DNA from: Nemophila menziesii
Lineage: Eukaryota; Streptophyta; Magnoliopsida; Boraginales; Hydrophyllaceae
DNA length: 64,000 nucleotides
NCBI GenBank assembly: GCA_029959085.1
Contig: JARWIR010000016.1
Span: 23,879,499-23,943,498, forward strand
Reading direction: 5' to 3'
In this document: piece after piece, positions 21,651 through 34,263 of the stretch
Numbering within the stretch: position 1 is the stretch's first letter
Layout of the letters: every line of letters begins with the position of its first letter
Notes under the pieces: generated by a model
Database searches by the model: none
Told to the model about the DNA's origin: nothing
The model's input: the letters and a program-made list of their open reading frames with translations, nothing else
Position numbers and translations under genes: made by a program

Positions 21651-23157
21651 CACGTCGCTTTTTGCTTCGCAAATTGCAAGAAAAGGCTGTTTTTAACTTT
21701 TATTTAGTTTTCTATCTCTAGATATATCAACTCTTTCTACTGGTTTAATTATTAATAGTTGAGAAGAGAATCTTTACTTAGCATGTTCTTTGAACCTCTA
21801 TCTGTAATTGTCCAGACGCGGTATCCGTAGAGACGACTTAACACTTGACATTAAAACCTCTATTTGTAATCCATTTTTTCCTGACTAAGTCTAATGAATA
21901 TCAATTCTAACAAAATGTTATAAACAAATATGTGGATATTAATCTATTCCTTTAACTTATAATTCAATGCATAAAAACTAAAGTTTAGAATTACATATTA
22001 TTTTATCCAATTTTTTTTTTACATATTATTTATAATCAATATATTCTTTATTTCTCAATAAAATTATTATCTTTTTTATTTTATTTTTCTATTTTTACTT
22101 TATATTCAAATTCATAATGTAATATGTTACCATACTTTATATTCAATTTCATAATAGGTTATAATGTTTAATTTCAAAATAATTAAGTTTTATTAATTTT
22201 TGTTAAAATATTTTTTTCTTATCAATTTATGTTTATATGTTATTGACTATTCTAAAATGAAAGTCAACTGTATTATTTGTCCACAATTTAAATCATATAT
22301 AAAACATATATACAATATGTATATGTATTTTATACGAATGGAAACACATATATGATTTTATGTATATATCTTTTGATATCGCATAACCTAACAAAAGTAA
22401 ATTATGTAGGATTTATACAAACAATGTATATATGTAGCGTATGTCTATATCTTTGAATATAACATGAGTTATGAGTTTTATATTATATTAGTTAACAAAA
22501 AATCAATTACAAGACTTTTAACATACCACGAAAAGCTATATAATAATATTTTTATTTGCTAGCTGAAATTTAAAATTCGTTTTTTTTTGTTAGTGTCATT
22601 ATTTTGACACGGTTTTATTTAGGCTTTGTTCTCATCGCCGAGAGTTTCGATTTGATATATTATAGACTCTCTAATTCAAAATGTGTGAAAAGTAATTTCA
22701 TTTTGAAATTCGAGTAATTTATATGCGAATTTCCAGACAGCTTTGCGCACTATTTTTATACGAATTGTTTGGTGAGATTCTTATTGTCTATTTCTATTTC
22801 GAACTTTTTTTTACGAAATTTGAACTCCCAAACTCTCCCACGCCTACGCCCACGCCGGGTCGGGCGAGTGGTGGTGGTGGTGCACACGTGTGGGGTTTTG
22901 CCTTTTATTTTTCGTCTTTCATAGTCTTTCGTTCTTTTGGAAGGAATAGATGGTTAAAATATTATATTCTAATATTTTTTTCTACCTCACTTCCTATGTG
23001 TGACTTTTTGTCCAATAAAAAGTGTCTTTTCACTTCTCCAAAAAAACATGAATGGATTGATTGAATTAATATTCTATATTAATATAAATATTTTTCACTT
23101 TTCCAAAAGAGTATTAATGGACTTAATTTAACACTATATATTAATATAAATCCTAAC
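21651..23157. other. 5' flank of NLR-1, duplicated upstream of NLR-2
   Basis: Non-coding sequence paralogous to about 45740-47804. Shared landmarks are the 23-bp box, TTTGTTCTCATCG, TTGCGCACTA and the GCCGGGTCGGGC stretch near 22855. Compared with block B it lacks the SINE and two MITEs, so it supplies their empty sites. Contains the presumed promoter of NLR-1. Confidence 0.7.
21807..21829 (-). promoter_or_regulatory. Conserved 23-bp box upstream of NLR-1
   Basis: The plus-strand sequence ATTGTCCAGACG...GGTATCCGTA is identical at 45894-45916 and 61559-61581, each 152-197 bp upstream of an NLR start codon. Flanking sequence differs among copies. It could be a regulatory site or part of the 5' UTR; function is inference. 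Confidence 0.45.
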
Positions 23158-23806
23158 AAGGAAAAGTGGAGCACAATACTGGCGAGACACTTATAAGATG
23201 GCTTTCAAAATAAAAATGCCAGAATCAAGAAAGATTGTGGAGATTCTAATTCCTGTCAACACTGAATATGAAACAATGAATAATTGGGATTTGTCTAAAC
23301 ATATTATGTTCTTCATTATTATTCTCATGTTGATTAATGAACACTATACACATATTATAAAAAATAAACTCCTCAACATAAGTGATATAATTGATCCCCC
23401 ATAGTAGCTTTAAGAGTCATGCAAGTAGAAAGAGAGAAGTTTTGAAGGGAAGGATTGGTCCTTTCTGTATAATCATCTCATGTAGTCGAGAAATTCTTCA
23501 ACACGTAATTTTTTTAGTTTCTTGAACTTTCCTGCTTCAAATATCAACTCCTCACCAAGGTAGGCATCAACTATTTCAAGATCCATCAAGTTAAGCAGAT
23601 TTTGAAGAACTTTAAATAGACTATGATGTATTATTGACCACTTTTGACCAATCTTTACAGGATTATCAAGTGAATATATCCAATTTGGTACTTCTCTAGG
23701 CAGCCTTTTAAGTATAGATGTTGAAGATGGTGAGGCGGACTATTCAGATAATGCATATTAACGCGTCCATCTTTGTTGACTGGACATATATCTAAAGCAA
23801 TAAAGC
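23158..23806 (-). pseudogene. C-terminal LRR relic of a fourth NLR copy
   Basis: Homologous on the minus strand to the last roughly 200 codons and 3' end of the NLRs (for example DAYLGEELIFEAGKFKKLKK), with frameshifts such as a one-base loss near 23690. Homology stops abruptly at about 23806, in the codons near the ISKEECLDLHFLN region. It lies at the position where block B has the N-terminal relic, so both may derive from one ancestral gene. Confidence 0.85.
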
Positions 23807-25019
23807 AAAAAATCTAACCTGGGTTGTGATTGAACCAGTAAGAAGCACGAGTGCTCGGTTGTGGTTTAGCCTAGTAAAAATCTCACCGTAAAGATTTTAT
23901 AATTCACCTTTAATATTTACAAGATGTTTAATGGAGAATTTTTTTAAAACCCTAAGGGTGACTCCTTAGGTGGAGGACTAGACCTTTGGGAGTCGAACCA
24001 CTTGAAAATACGAGTCTAATATATATCCCTATTCTTCTATATATCGTATTTATATCTTGTTCACATTATTTATTAGATCACTATCATCCCTAATGCATTA
24101 TCCCTAGGTGTTTGATAAATTATTTAGTAGAAGTTTTCTTAAACTAATAATTGTCGAGTTTTTTTAATTAGGGTTAATTCACCCTTAATAGGAATTACAA
24201 AATGGTATATGGATCAATGTTTAACTCCTTCCCAATCCTCATCAGCATCACTTCAAAGTTGGTGGTAGATTTGACTAAAATGTACTTGTGATCCTAGTGT
24301 AATTTTTTGAGTTCATGGTTTCACCTTTATGTGGGTTCTTTCTTGACTTTACGGTTCCTTAAATCTTGATTTAATCTCCAGATTCCACGTGTTCCTAGGA
24401 TTTCTACATGCATAGCACATACACCTCAAAATGCTCCAAAAATACGTGAACCATCAATATTAGCTAAAGACGCAAATTAAACCAAATAAAGGGGTAAATC
24501 CAAACTTAACGCTCGCAATCCTCTAAAATGATGTCTCGTGTCTATACAAACTTATGACAAAAGACAAAACATCAAACTTTCTTTAACCTTAACCGAGAGT
24601 GACTAGAGTAAATAGATTATGTAAAAAGAGCATAACTCGGAAACAAGCAGATCTCAAAAGTAATCAACTTGTTTGGGACTCTACTTAGTTGGTATAATTA
24701 AATCTGATAATTTTTGGATCTGTCAAATATCTAAAACATAAATTTTATTTATAATAATATATAATGAGTCCCAATATTATTTTTGTAACGAATAATATTA
24801 ACAAAAGTTATGAATTTTATGGTTTTGATACAAACTAACATTATTAATGATTCACACTAATTTATATACATTAATGATAAAACTTATTATTGTACATATA
24901 AATTACATTCATATGTAAATTTTGTATACAATTGTCATGTGTAGTAATTTGTGATAATGATATATAGTTAAATTAAAAAATATACCATAAAAATCTATAA
25001 TTTTATATTAGGTTGATGT
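23807..25019. other. Gene-free AT-rich DNA
   Basis: No gene, RNA or defined element was seen. A short palindromic stretch (CCTAAGGGTGACTCCTTAGG, about 23951-23970) is the only local structure noted. Confidence 0.4.
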
Positions 25020-25245
25020 ATATTTTAAGGGGTTATTGTTGAAAACATCCTCATAAAACTTTCTAATTGTTTTTTTGTGCCTTCAATATTCTTATTTATA
25101 AAAAAATGCCTAATGAAATAATTATTTATAGAAAACATCCCTTTTATATTTTCTATACCTTTACTACCCTTATTATTAAATATATTATTTTATTTTAATA
25201 CAATATTAATTTTTAAATATTAAACAAATAATAGGGTACTTCTTT

Positions 25246-25391
25246 TTCCTCCTCCTCCACCACCACCACCACCACCACCACCACCACAACCACAACCACC
25301 ACAACCACCATGTATGTAACCACTACTACATCCACCACAACCATCACCACCTCCACCACAACCACCACCACCACCACCACCACCACCTACT
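25246..25391. repeat. CCA/CCACAA microsatellite
   Basis: Interrupted CCACCA and CCACAA triplets on the plus strand. The minus-strand poly-Gly frame across it is low complexity and not treated as a gene. Confidence 0.85.
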
Positions 25392-25407
25392 ACTACTAAT
25401 TCCATCG

Positions 25408-25920
25408 CACGCGCGCGTCCGTGAATTTTTTTTTAAAATCGTCATAACTAATTCAAAAAAAATCAGAAAATTAAAAAAATTGTATTTTTGAATTAAGCAA
25501 ATTAATATTTACGTCTATGAATTTTTTTGATTTTTTTTAAATTTTTTGATTTTTTTGAATTTTTTTGATTTTTTTTTTTCGCAGACACGGATTTTCATGT
25601 TTTAAACATGGAATTCCATGTTTTAAACATGAAATTCCATGTTTTAAACCGTGAAATAAACATGAAATTCCATGTTTAAAACATGAAATTCCATGTTTAT
25701 AACATGAAATTCCATGTTTAAAACATGTAATTTCGTGTCTGCGAAAAAAAAAATTTAAAAAAATCAAAAAAATCAAAAAATTCAGAAAATTCCAAAAAAA
25801 ATCATAGACGTAAATATTAATTTGATTTATCCAAATATAATTTTTTTTTTATTTTTTTGATTTTTTTTGAATTAGTTATGACGATTTTAAAAAAAATTCA
25901 CGGACGCGCGCGCGTGTGAT
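25408..25920. repeat. Long inverted repeat with a palindromic tandem core
   Basis: Arms of about 190 bp (25408-25595 and 25733-25920, outer ends GCGCGCGTCCGTGAATT and AATTCACGGACGCGCGC) enclose about seven copies of AAACATGAAATTCCATGTTT (25597-25732), each nearly self-complementary. The whole could fold as a cruciform or long hairpin RNA. Confidence 0.85.
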
Positions 25921-26064
25921 TATTAGTTTTTTTCTTATTTTTTAATTGTTAATTATAAGGGTAATTTTGGGATTGGGCTGTTTTCAATAAATATTTTTTC
26001 CTAGGCACCTTTTTCTAAATAAGTTTTTTAATAGGCATCAATCAACAATTGGCTCATATTTTAA

Positions 26065-26545
26065 TAAGTTATCAAATTAAAATAAATATAATATTTATTT
26101 CAAATAAAAATAAAATGTCGTATAAATTTTTTCTAAAGTATTTGACGTATCTTATAATATTTGACTTACTATAAGTAGTAAAAAAATTGGAGTCGTTAAG
26201 AATTCAATTTTTTTTATAATATTTGACTTACTATAAATAATAAAAAAATATGTTCCTTTTTAACAAAAAAAAAATCCAAAACTTAAAAAAATATAAAAAA
26301 TATGGTGTTCAACTTTCATAAAAATCTTGGATTTTTAATTTTAATTTCCTAATCTGTTATTAATTTTATTTTTTAGATATAATTTCATATCACAACTAAA
26401 TTAAAAAAATCATAACTTTTTATATTTAATATAATTTTATTTAATAAAATATTAAAAATCTTATATAAAATTCTATCAAGAACATTCAAATTCAAGTCAA
26501 GAACACTTAAAATATTTTCCTAAACTTTTCACTTTCCTAAATAAA
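26065..26545. other. AT-rich DNA upstream of LINE-A
   Basis: Contains repeats of ATTTGACTTACTATAA(A/G)TA(G/A)TAA (about 26157-26180 and 26220-26245) and CCTTTTTAACAAAAA, similar to 14150-14290 before LINE-C. No gene was seen. Confidence 0.5.
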
Positions 26546-28480
26546 ATTCATTGCTGACGAGGCTTTTCGTGCACTTAATGCGCTTTTTCCGGATGAAGAA
26601 ATTCGTGATGCAGTGTTCCAGTCAAATCTGATGAAACCTCCTAGACCAGATGGTATGTCCAGTGCATTTTATCAAAAATATTGGGAAAGTGTGGGTCCTT
26701 GTGTGAGTTTGATGTTTCGAGATGCGCTAGATTTGGGTTTCCTATCGCAAGCTATTAATGGAACACTCATTCATCTCATCCCGAAGGTTTCAGATCCAGA
26801 CCAGATAAGTTTATTTGGTCCTATCAACCTCATAAACTCGCCTTGAAAATTTATTTGAAGGCTATGGTCAATAGACTCAGGCTCTTACTAGCTGATATAA
26901 TGGGTCATTTTCAAAATAGTTTCTTGCCAAGAAGTTACACTACAAATAATAATGTACTTATTCGCGAAGTGGATCGTATAATACGGTAGCTAAAGAGACG
27001 AAAGGGTATTATGGCTGTTAAAATTGATCTAGCTAAGGTTTATGACAAAGTCTGACGGGATTTCATTGAAGAAACAATTAAACATTTTGGTTTTCCATGG
27101 AAATGGGTAAATCTTATCGTAACCGAAGGATAATGAAATACAAGTACTTGGAATAGCGAACCTTTAACTCCGTTCAAGCCATTTTGGGGAATCCGTCAAG
27201 GAGACCCACTTTCTTTGTATATCTTTATCATGTGTATGGAGCGTTTATCACTGCTCATTCATGAGCTTTGTGGGGAAGGCAGATGGGAACCTATTATTAT
27301 GGGGAGAACATGTCCCAAATTATCTCAAATTTTCTTTGTTGATGATCTCATTCTCTTTGGTAAAACTTCCGTTTCACAGGTGAACACGATTCATGACACG
27401 CTGAGTTTATTTTGTAAAGAAGCTGGTCAAACGGTAAGTGCTGCGAAGTCACTTATATATTTCTACAAAAATGTTCCACTGGATATTTAGCAAGAATTGG
27501 CGGGCGAGAGTGGTTTTTGCCTTAGTGAATCTTTTGGAAACTATTTGGAAGCACCCATTCAATACGGGAGACTACACAAAGGGTTTTTAAAAGAATTATG
27601 GAAAAACATAAAAGTAAATTGGCGGCGTGGAAGACAAAAACCTTATCGCTAGCTTGTTGTGCTATATTAGCTCACTCGCTGCTATGTGCAATACCTACTT
27701 ACCAGATGCAAGTGATGAAACTCCTGGTTTATATGTGTGATGAGATAGACCGGATTGTAAGGAATTTTATATGGGGATCTTCAAATGATAATATGAAGAT
27801 CCACTGGGTCTCGTGGGAACAAGTGTGTAAACAAAAGCTTGTGGGTGGGGCCTACGTAGCTCAAGGAAATATAATACTTCACTCTTAGTCTTGGGTGGAA
27901 GCTTCTGCAAAATAATTAAGTCGCGTGGGTGGAGGTTTTTAAGAGTATATATTTCAAAGATGGGATATTGCAAAGGTATGATAGAAGATAGCGACTCGAA
28001 TATGTGTAAAACTGTTTAATAGGAGCCGCCTTTCTTTGATATGGATTTGTGATTACGGAGGGAATAAAAGGGGTGAATTATAGGTGGAAGTGCGAGATCT
28101 CGGGCTAATTTTCCGTTAAATCCGTTTTCGCCCTCAACGATAATCCTAACCAGGATGGGACCTTAAACTGGGATTTAGAGCTTAAAATATCTGCAAAAAC
28201 TCAGACTATTGATTTGGAGAATCGTGAAAGATCAGATACCTACCGTAAAAAAGTTGTATCACGGGGGTTTTTGGAATATGAGTCTTGTAGCATGTGTGGG
28301 AATCCATGTAAGGACCTGTGGCATGTATTCATGGGATGTAAACATTCAACAATAGTATGGTTTGAATTTAATTTGCTCGGAAATAAGCTACATGGGTACG
28401 AAATTAATACAACATGTGATGCTAATGAAACGGTCCAACAAGTTGGACAAATGGAATGGAACGTTCCACCCGTTAAGTTG

Positions 28481-29968
28481 TGGTGGGGCTAGAGGTATGG
28501 TAAAATAATGACAATAAAAGATAAATAATAAGAACACACACCCTTAACTAACACGAGAAACTCACTGCAAGTATTACAAATCGTTTGCAAGTTTAGTTAG
28601 TAAGTAAGATTCGTTTGCAGGGATTAAGCTTGTTAGTGTAGAATCGTGTCTAGGAAAGAAATCGTAGTAGAGATTAATTGTTTAAACTAAAACAGAAATA
28701 AAGAGATAAATAATTAAGAGAATAATTATTAACTATTAATGCAAATAAATAAAAGTAAATAAAATGGAGATGAGAGATATAGCTTAGGTTCGCTAGTATG
28801 CACATATTCTTCTAAATCTATATTACAGTTATTAAAGTGATTAAAGCTCTTAGGGAGAAGCAGTAAGGATTTTATATTCCTCCTAACCCCCTGTCGGGTG
28901 GTTTTAGGTGGTTTTACTAGGGGACTTGGGTAAAGGGACCATGCGCAACGATCGGTGGTTAATCTCAAACCCTACTGACTATCTAGTTAGGCAAGCCTGT
29001 CAGAATTACTACCGCACACTAGACGTTTATGTGGTGTTTCTACAATTGAATACCTCTCCCGTGTGACCATCAAACTGCTAATGGGGGTAATCCTATACTC
29101 GTGTACTAGCAAGGACTACAATCATTAAATCAAAGAACACAAAACAAATATATGGAATAGATAAGAAGCTTAATCAATTTAAAGGTTAATCCCAAATAAC
29201 ATAAAATAAATAATTAGAATTCTAAGATTATACATGTGCAAAACCCAAGCTATGGGAGAATTAGTTCATACTAGAAAAAAATAAACCAAATGATAGAACA
29301 TACTTGTCAACTTGCTTCTCCTAATGTTGCTACTTGATACTAAGGACTAATAATTAAGCAAGAAAATGTTTACAATGATAATAGATGTATTTATAGGTGC
29401 TAGCTAACCTTAGTTCAAAATATTGGAGCGCAAGCCAAGTTATTGGAATCCTTTTCCAATTCAAAGTTGTTTCCTAAAATATAGGACTTGATAAACACTG
29501 TTGATTGATTTAGTCATATCTCCTTCGTTACTCATCAAATTTCAGCATACTTTATATGAAAATGGCCTAAATTCAAAGGTCTATCTTCTTATAAAAGGGC
29601 TCCTCCAGATTCGTAATATATTTTATGTAGTTTTCAAAACATTGGACGTCTATTCAGCTTTGGCAGATTTTTTTGGCAGCATTTCTTTGCCTAATTCAAC
29701 TTTGTTTCCTTTTAACTCTAGATTTCACCTTGGATCTTCTTTCCTTAACTCCTTGATATTTATTTGACATCTAATTATTCCTTTTAACTAAGAGCTTCAC
29801 ATTGACACACAAATAATATACCAAAAACGCTCTAAAAGTAATAAATCTCCAAATCAAGACATGAATTAAAAAATATATAATAATAGGGAAAAATACCTTA
29901 ACGATTAATGAAATGCACCTAAAATGATGTCTCAAAAGTGAATTTATATATCAAATATGGAGACGGCA
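28481..29968 (-). repeat. 3' LTR of the Gypsy element (1488 bp)
   Basis: Starts TGCCGTCTCC (altered from TGATGTCTCC) and ends CCCCACCA on the minus strand. Its length matches the 1487-bp solo LTR at 37120-38606, supporting the boundaries. Confidence 0.8.
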
Positions 29969-32900
29969 AGACCCCCAACTCAAAGTTTTATCGTCTCGAT
30001 ACAATAAAGAATAGAACATGGAAAATCTCTAAATATACACCTAGGTCAATTAAGCACAGATGAAAAAGAGATAGAAGAATGTGAATAATAATCCTAATGA
30101 AACTACTTAGGAAGTTTCATGTAATAATATCTACAAACTAAATTACCTATACATTTATTATACAAACAATCAAGCTTTAAATTCAAGATTAGATTAGCTT
30201 TGCAATGCACGAAGGAGAGGTTCTTCACTTAGTTTAACATGGAGGCTATAGATTGTTCATCGAACCTAACTAGTATCTAACGATCCATCTAACTACTCTT
30301 TGTTGGTTCAATTATTCCTAGATTACATAGCAAAGAATCATAATGTCTTTAAGGTTGTAATGTTCGCTTGGGGACGGTATGATCGTATATTTGGATAATT
30401 TAAAGTTTGGCTCTCTCCTCATTAGCCATCAACGAATCGCCCTAGATCTTGAATTACTCTTATAAGATGTTCTCACTCAACCGAATGATTTGATGCACTA
30501 ATTAGTATCCACAATAACCCAATATAAAACTTTAAGATGATCACATAAGAAATTCCATTTTGCCAGTCCAAATCAAATTCAATCTTTTCATATCAATTTT
30601 TTTCTAAGCTAGCTATGACTCCCTTTTTTATGTGATATATCATGCTATTTATTTCTCATATTTATTTTCTTTTCACTATTTTTTCTTTTTCTCTTACCCC
30701 GGCAAAGGGTTACAATAATAAACAGTGAATCATCATCAAAATAGAGCACAATTACATAATCTCAACATACCCATCCCAATAATATTTCCCATAATGTTGA
30801 ACTCACCACCCCAAACTCAAGCTCTAAAATGATTGTCTAAGCATCGTGATTCGAGTACGGATCATATGGAAAAGTCTTAAATTCTAAGGGTTATGGCTTA
30901 TAATATGGCTAATAAAAAGGCTTTAGAAAGGTTAGAAGGGGCTAATAAGGATATAAATATATTAAATTTGGACAGCAAGCTAAAAGGCAACAAGGGCTTA
31001 TCAAAGAACCGCCTTAATCACTTTCTAAACTATGCAATTTGTTACTTTCTCATCTCTAGCATGTTCATCATATGGGTTATCAACTAGCTCATATGTCACA
31101 GCCTACACACCCCTCAAGGCGCCCTAAGATCAAACATACTTCTATCGCATTACTCACTAATCTTTTCTTTACTAATAATGTGTGTTTCCTTTGAATACTC
31201 AAAGCATACAAAATACATATCTCATAAACAAATTACCTACTATCATTAACTCACTAAATGTATGCTTTTGAGCCATTAAACACAACCTACATCTAATTCC
31301 ATCTATCAAATTTTTTATTTTCTATCTAAAAAAACCGTAAAATCACAAAAAGTGGAGATGAGGGACAACGAATCCCCACACCCCCAACTCAAAAATGAGT
31401 TGTTTCCCCACGACTTGAAAAGACTCGATAAGACATTAAAATTGACAAATATTGCACATATAGAAATGGTAAGGTAGAAAGAGAACATACTCTCGAGGCT
31501 ATTGCCTCGTATTGTCATATCAAAGATAGGATATGGTGGATCTTTCGCGATATCGTGTTTAAATTGCTCCAGGAGTGTCATGATGTGCACTTGATTTTCC
31601 TTTGGTTTGTGCCACATCCTCGGCTAAGAATGTCTGAGTTGCTTCTAATTTGTTTAATCTCTCATCTACTATTTCTTGCCACGCAAGATCCTCTTCTTTT
31701 GAACTAGATTCACTCTCACAAGAAACCTCTACTTTTTAGGAATCTTTGCAATTGCTCCTCTCAAAATTTTCGCGATATTTCATCAATGTTGGAAGTAATG
31801 TCATACATGAGTGACTCGTTCTCACCAAGCTCCATATTCGTTTTCCTTAGTAGGCTAGTAATTGTTATAGGTATTTAAAATTAAAAACCTTTGTAGGTTA
31901 GACTGTTATTTGCTTGACCTCATCAAAAATTACTTGTGCTACATCTACTTCCTCTTCTCGCATAACAAAATTCAAGAACAAGGAAATTTTTTTACTTACT
32001 TCCGAGGTACGAGTGCTTCCCCAAACATTTAGAATGATGGAGTGGTGCCAAATTTTTGTTTCTGGTTGAAGGTGCTTGTAAAGCCAAGACCCCTCACTCT
32101 TTCCTTTGTGTAATTTCACTAAATCATGATTCAAAACATGTTCATAAAGTAGTTCCCAATCAAAGTTATTGGAATTCTTCAATACTTATTTATATTTGCA
32201 TGGACTAACCAATTTCTTTAGCTCGAAGTGGTTCTAAATCTCTTCAACTGTGAAAGGAACTAACTTTCCTCTAACTGGAATATGACCTTTACTATCTCGG
32301 CCAAAGAGGCTTAAATAGAAGCCAGAAACAATCTCAATACATAATCTTGAACGCCTTCTCATGAATGTACTCTATTCCGATCTCTCCCCCATCTCTGGAG
32401 ATATCTTGTAGTCTCCTTCTACGACTTCTTTTTCAAATACTCTCTCATGAGCTAATGGTAGTTTGGGTAAACTTTCTTTGGCGATAGCTAACAAGGCCTT
32501 TGAAGCTTCGTCTATCTCGGGTTTCGGAACCTCAATTGGTAGAGGTTGTGGTGCTTTCTCCTTGAAAGTTGTCATTGCATTTGATTTCACCACTACATGC
32601 TTCTATCTACTTACATGATCTATTTCATCTTTTTTATTGTTCCCAAACTTGCATACTTCTCAACTGATTTCTTCCCAATCTCACCCAATACCTTGTTTTG
32701 ATTCATTTTCATCTCCCTAACAGTAGATAATGACTCTGATCTTTTCGTCATCTCATGACCTCAAACATAAAGATTTGAACACTCTTGAAATTTTTACCAC
32801 TTGATATTGGGTTATGAAAAGTGTTATTTGAGATAGGAAAGGTGTAAGGATGATGATTCTCTATGTGTGTATGATAAACACTTGCTTGATTAATATGGGC

Positions 32901-34263
32901 TAGAGGAATTTTGGAAAAATGACTTTTAAATTTTGGTTTTTAATTCTTGGATTGCAGGTGTTTTGGATTATGTGAGTGTTTAATCTTGTTTAGAGGGAAG
33001 TAGGGAAGGATTTGGATATGAAATTATGGTGTTTTGGTAGTGTTTTGATGTGAGGTGAAGTTTAGGTATAGCTTTAATGGTGTTTCATGGAGTTTGGGTT
33101 CTTCGGGGAAGAAAGAGGCTTAAGGATTGTGGAATATAATGTAAAAGTTGAACAAACCTCCTCTTCAAGAATTTCTGTTGCGGCGTGTTCCGGCTAGCTG
33201 GATAGGTGACAGGTAGGCCGGGCATGATCTTCAATGATTCTGTTGCGCACCGGCGTGACCCTTGATTCGCGAACCTCAATACGGTTGGTGGCCAGTAGGC
33301 CGGTCATGGGATTGGTAGGCTAGTCCTACCTCTTAATAAATCTGTTGAGAACTGTGGCCAAACCGCCGCGACCGTTCTCCACGGACCGGTGTGCCGGTCG
33401 AACTTCTGTCTTACACCGCCGCGAACCATCTGTCGCGAATGACTATATGATCTGGGGACCGGCTAGCCGCTCAAAAGGGCCGGCATGCCGGTCAGAGCTT
33501 AAGAACTTCTATATTGATCTGTATTGCAGACCGTCGCAACCCTTGGAGCGGGACCGGTAGGCCGGTGGTTTGGCCGGTAGGCCGATCCGTTGTGCGTGAC
33601 TTGAATTCTTTGCGATCTTCTTCACCCCAAACTCAATTCGTACCTTACCTGTATATCAAAAACACTAATACCTTCCTCAATACTGCAATATCTATAAAAA
33701 CAACTACTAATCTAAACTAAACCTAAAAACATTAAACATAAAAATATTGTGGGTTGTCTTCCCGGCACCACATTTGTTTAACGTCTTTCAAAACTAGACG
33801 CGTAACCTCTATCAACTTTTGTGTATGTTGCCTCCCCAACAACAGGAGAGGCTATGAACGTTTACTGATTTCCGTTTTAGACCCCTCTTGGGTTTGATTT
33901 CAATCACGTTTGCCGAAACAACATGTGTAACGACAAATGGTCCCATCCACGAATCTTTGTGACTTCGTGGCCTATTTTAGGGTTTGAGAGCCTTCCATAC
34001 AACTTCGTGGCCTACCCAAACTTGCTTTTTGGTCTAGTATCCACAGGTTTTACGTGGATTTTTTCTGGGACTTTGTTCCTTGATTGCTATGTGGATGACA
34101 TTGATTGTGGGGGCTAACTTCCTTGGTTTATTACCTAGGACATAGAATGTATTGGATACGTTTCTAGAACGGAGGGTAACTGTTCCCTCCTTGAAGTTTA
34201 TGATGTTTTGACTTGTGGCCAAGAACGACCTTCCAAGTATGATGCTTTGACATAGAATGTCTC
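29969..34263 (-). pseudogene. Internal remnant of the Gypsy element (protease, integrase end, downstream ORF)
   Basis: From the 5' side on the minus strand: a protease end with SIILGRSFLATSQNIINFKE (about 34245-34180), then an end-of-polyprotein region with MGPFVVTHVVSA and LKDVKQMWCREDNPQ (about 33960-33740). Next comes a frame at 32593-32372 (PIEVPKPEIDEASKALL) and one at 32182-31898 whose pattern (WLYKHLQPETKIWHHS...VSKKISLFLNFVM...VAQVIFDEV) resembles the 'putative plant transposon protein' domain found downstream of pol in Athila/Ogre-like elements. Gag, reverse transcriptase, RNase H and most of integrase are missing. The deletion that removed the LTR end, PBS and gag joins LTR to protease near 34255. 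Confidence 0.65.

Larger units (their letters stand above)
25029..26055. mobile_element. Foldback MULE with exact 9-bp TSD
   Basis: The flanks ATATTTTAA (25020-25028 and 26056-26064) are identical. The ends GGGGTTATTGTTGA and, inward from the right, GAGCCAATTGTTGA lead into related arms (CTTATTTA.AAAAA..TGCCTA and GAAAACA.CCC). The interior is a long near-perfect inverted repeat (25408-25920). No protein is encoded. Confidence 0.8.

Noticed and set aside
23198..23404. Plus-strand 68-codon frame
   Set aside because: It is antisense to the C-terminal NLR relic.
25220..25405. Minus-strand poly-Gly open frame
   Set aside because: It is the translation of a CCA/CCACAA microsatellite inside a foldback MULE; no start context or homology supports a gene.
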